The notes under the pieces are model-generated. The model saw nothing but the letters and a program-made list of their open reading frames with translations, ran no database searches and was not told the origin of the DNA. This document shows, one piece after another, positions 1-64,000 of a DNA stretch of 64,000 bases (the first letter of the stretch is position 1; every line of letters starts with the position of its first letter). Source of the DNA: Siderastrea siderea (taxonomy: Eukaryota > Cnidaria > Anthozoa > Scleractinia > Rhizangiidae); NCBI GenBank assembly GCA_964030785.1, contig OZ034972.1, positions 20,741,683 to 20,805,682 of the forward strand. Reading direction: 5' to 3'. The position numbers and the translations under genes were made by a program.

Positions 1-260
1 CACATGAAACAGAACATGCTCTCGACTATTATATCGTTCATTCCAGTTCACATTCTTTTCAAGAGTGTTGCAAACAAAATTTGAAAATACTTTGAAGGTC
101 ACTTTGTAGAAGAACACGTTTGATTTCAGGGGGCTGACCAACTGGTTATTTTGATGAATATTTTTTCCACCAATTCTTCCCTTTCACGTGTAAGATATTC
201 AGCCTCATGGTATTTAAAATGGAATATAACAACTGATGCATTTCTTCTTATCTTTTTCAG

Positions 261-64000
<63,740 letters not shown>

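Overview
This is animal nuclear DNA. Long introns with canonical GT-AG ends separate short coding exons, and the introns are packed with MITE-like foldbacks, tRNA-derived SINEs, minisatellites and microsatellites. The repeat style, together with a PC-esterase gene family and P2X7-like cysteine-domain fragments, suggests an anthozoan cnidarian, probably a stony coral. That is an inference from style, not from a species marker.

One gene fills the window on the + strand: an axonemal dynein heavy chain, best matched to the DNAH3 branch of the single-headed inner-arm dyneins (DNAH3/7/12). I placed 60 consecutive exons (261 to 64000). Every junction keeps phase, and together they give about 2,640 codons with no stop. 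In order they encode the linker (exons 1-14), AAA1 (exons 15-22, P-loop in exon 17), AAA2 (exons 23-30), AAA3 (exons 31-38), AAA4 (exons 39-44), the stalk with its microtubule-binding tip (exons 45-51) and the start of AAA5 (exons 52-60). Both ends of the gene lie outside the window.

The 10.5-kb intron 38 (33747-44243) hosts a second, antisense locus. It holds three tandem copies of a type II membrane PC-esterase (SGNH-fold) gene. The first is intact (34386-35659). The second is near-intact but broken by one missing base (37859-39137). The third is a truncated relic (42335-42882). Flanking non-coding DNA was duplicated with the genes.

The other introns hold mobile elements. The most unusual is a 2.16-kb element in intron 32 (27223-29382) with about 0.4-kb terminal inverted repeats, TTAA at both ends, and a decayed two-exon gene carrying the cysteine signature of the P2X7 intracellular (ballast) domain. 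Others are a hAT-like element (24289-26115), Harbinger-like and other MITEs, a 2.16-kb foldback (47393-49553), two tRNA-derived SINE families, a 42-bp minisatellite (60426-61210) and a 600-bp pure GAAC tract (62943-63541). Two dynein exons have their 5' splice sites duplicated in tandem. In both cases use of the downstream site would add a stop codon.
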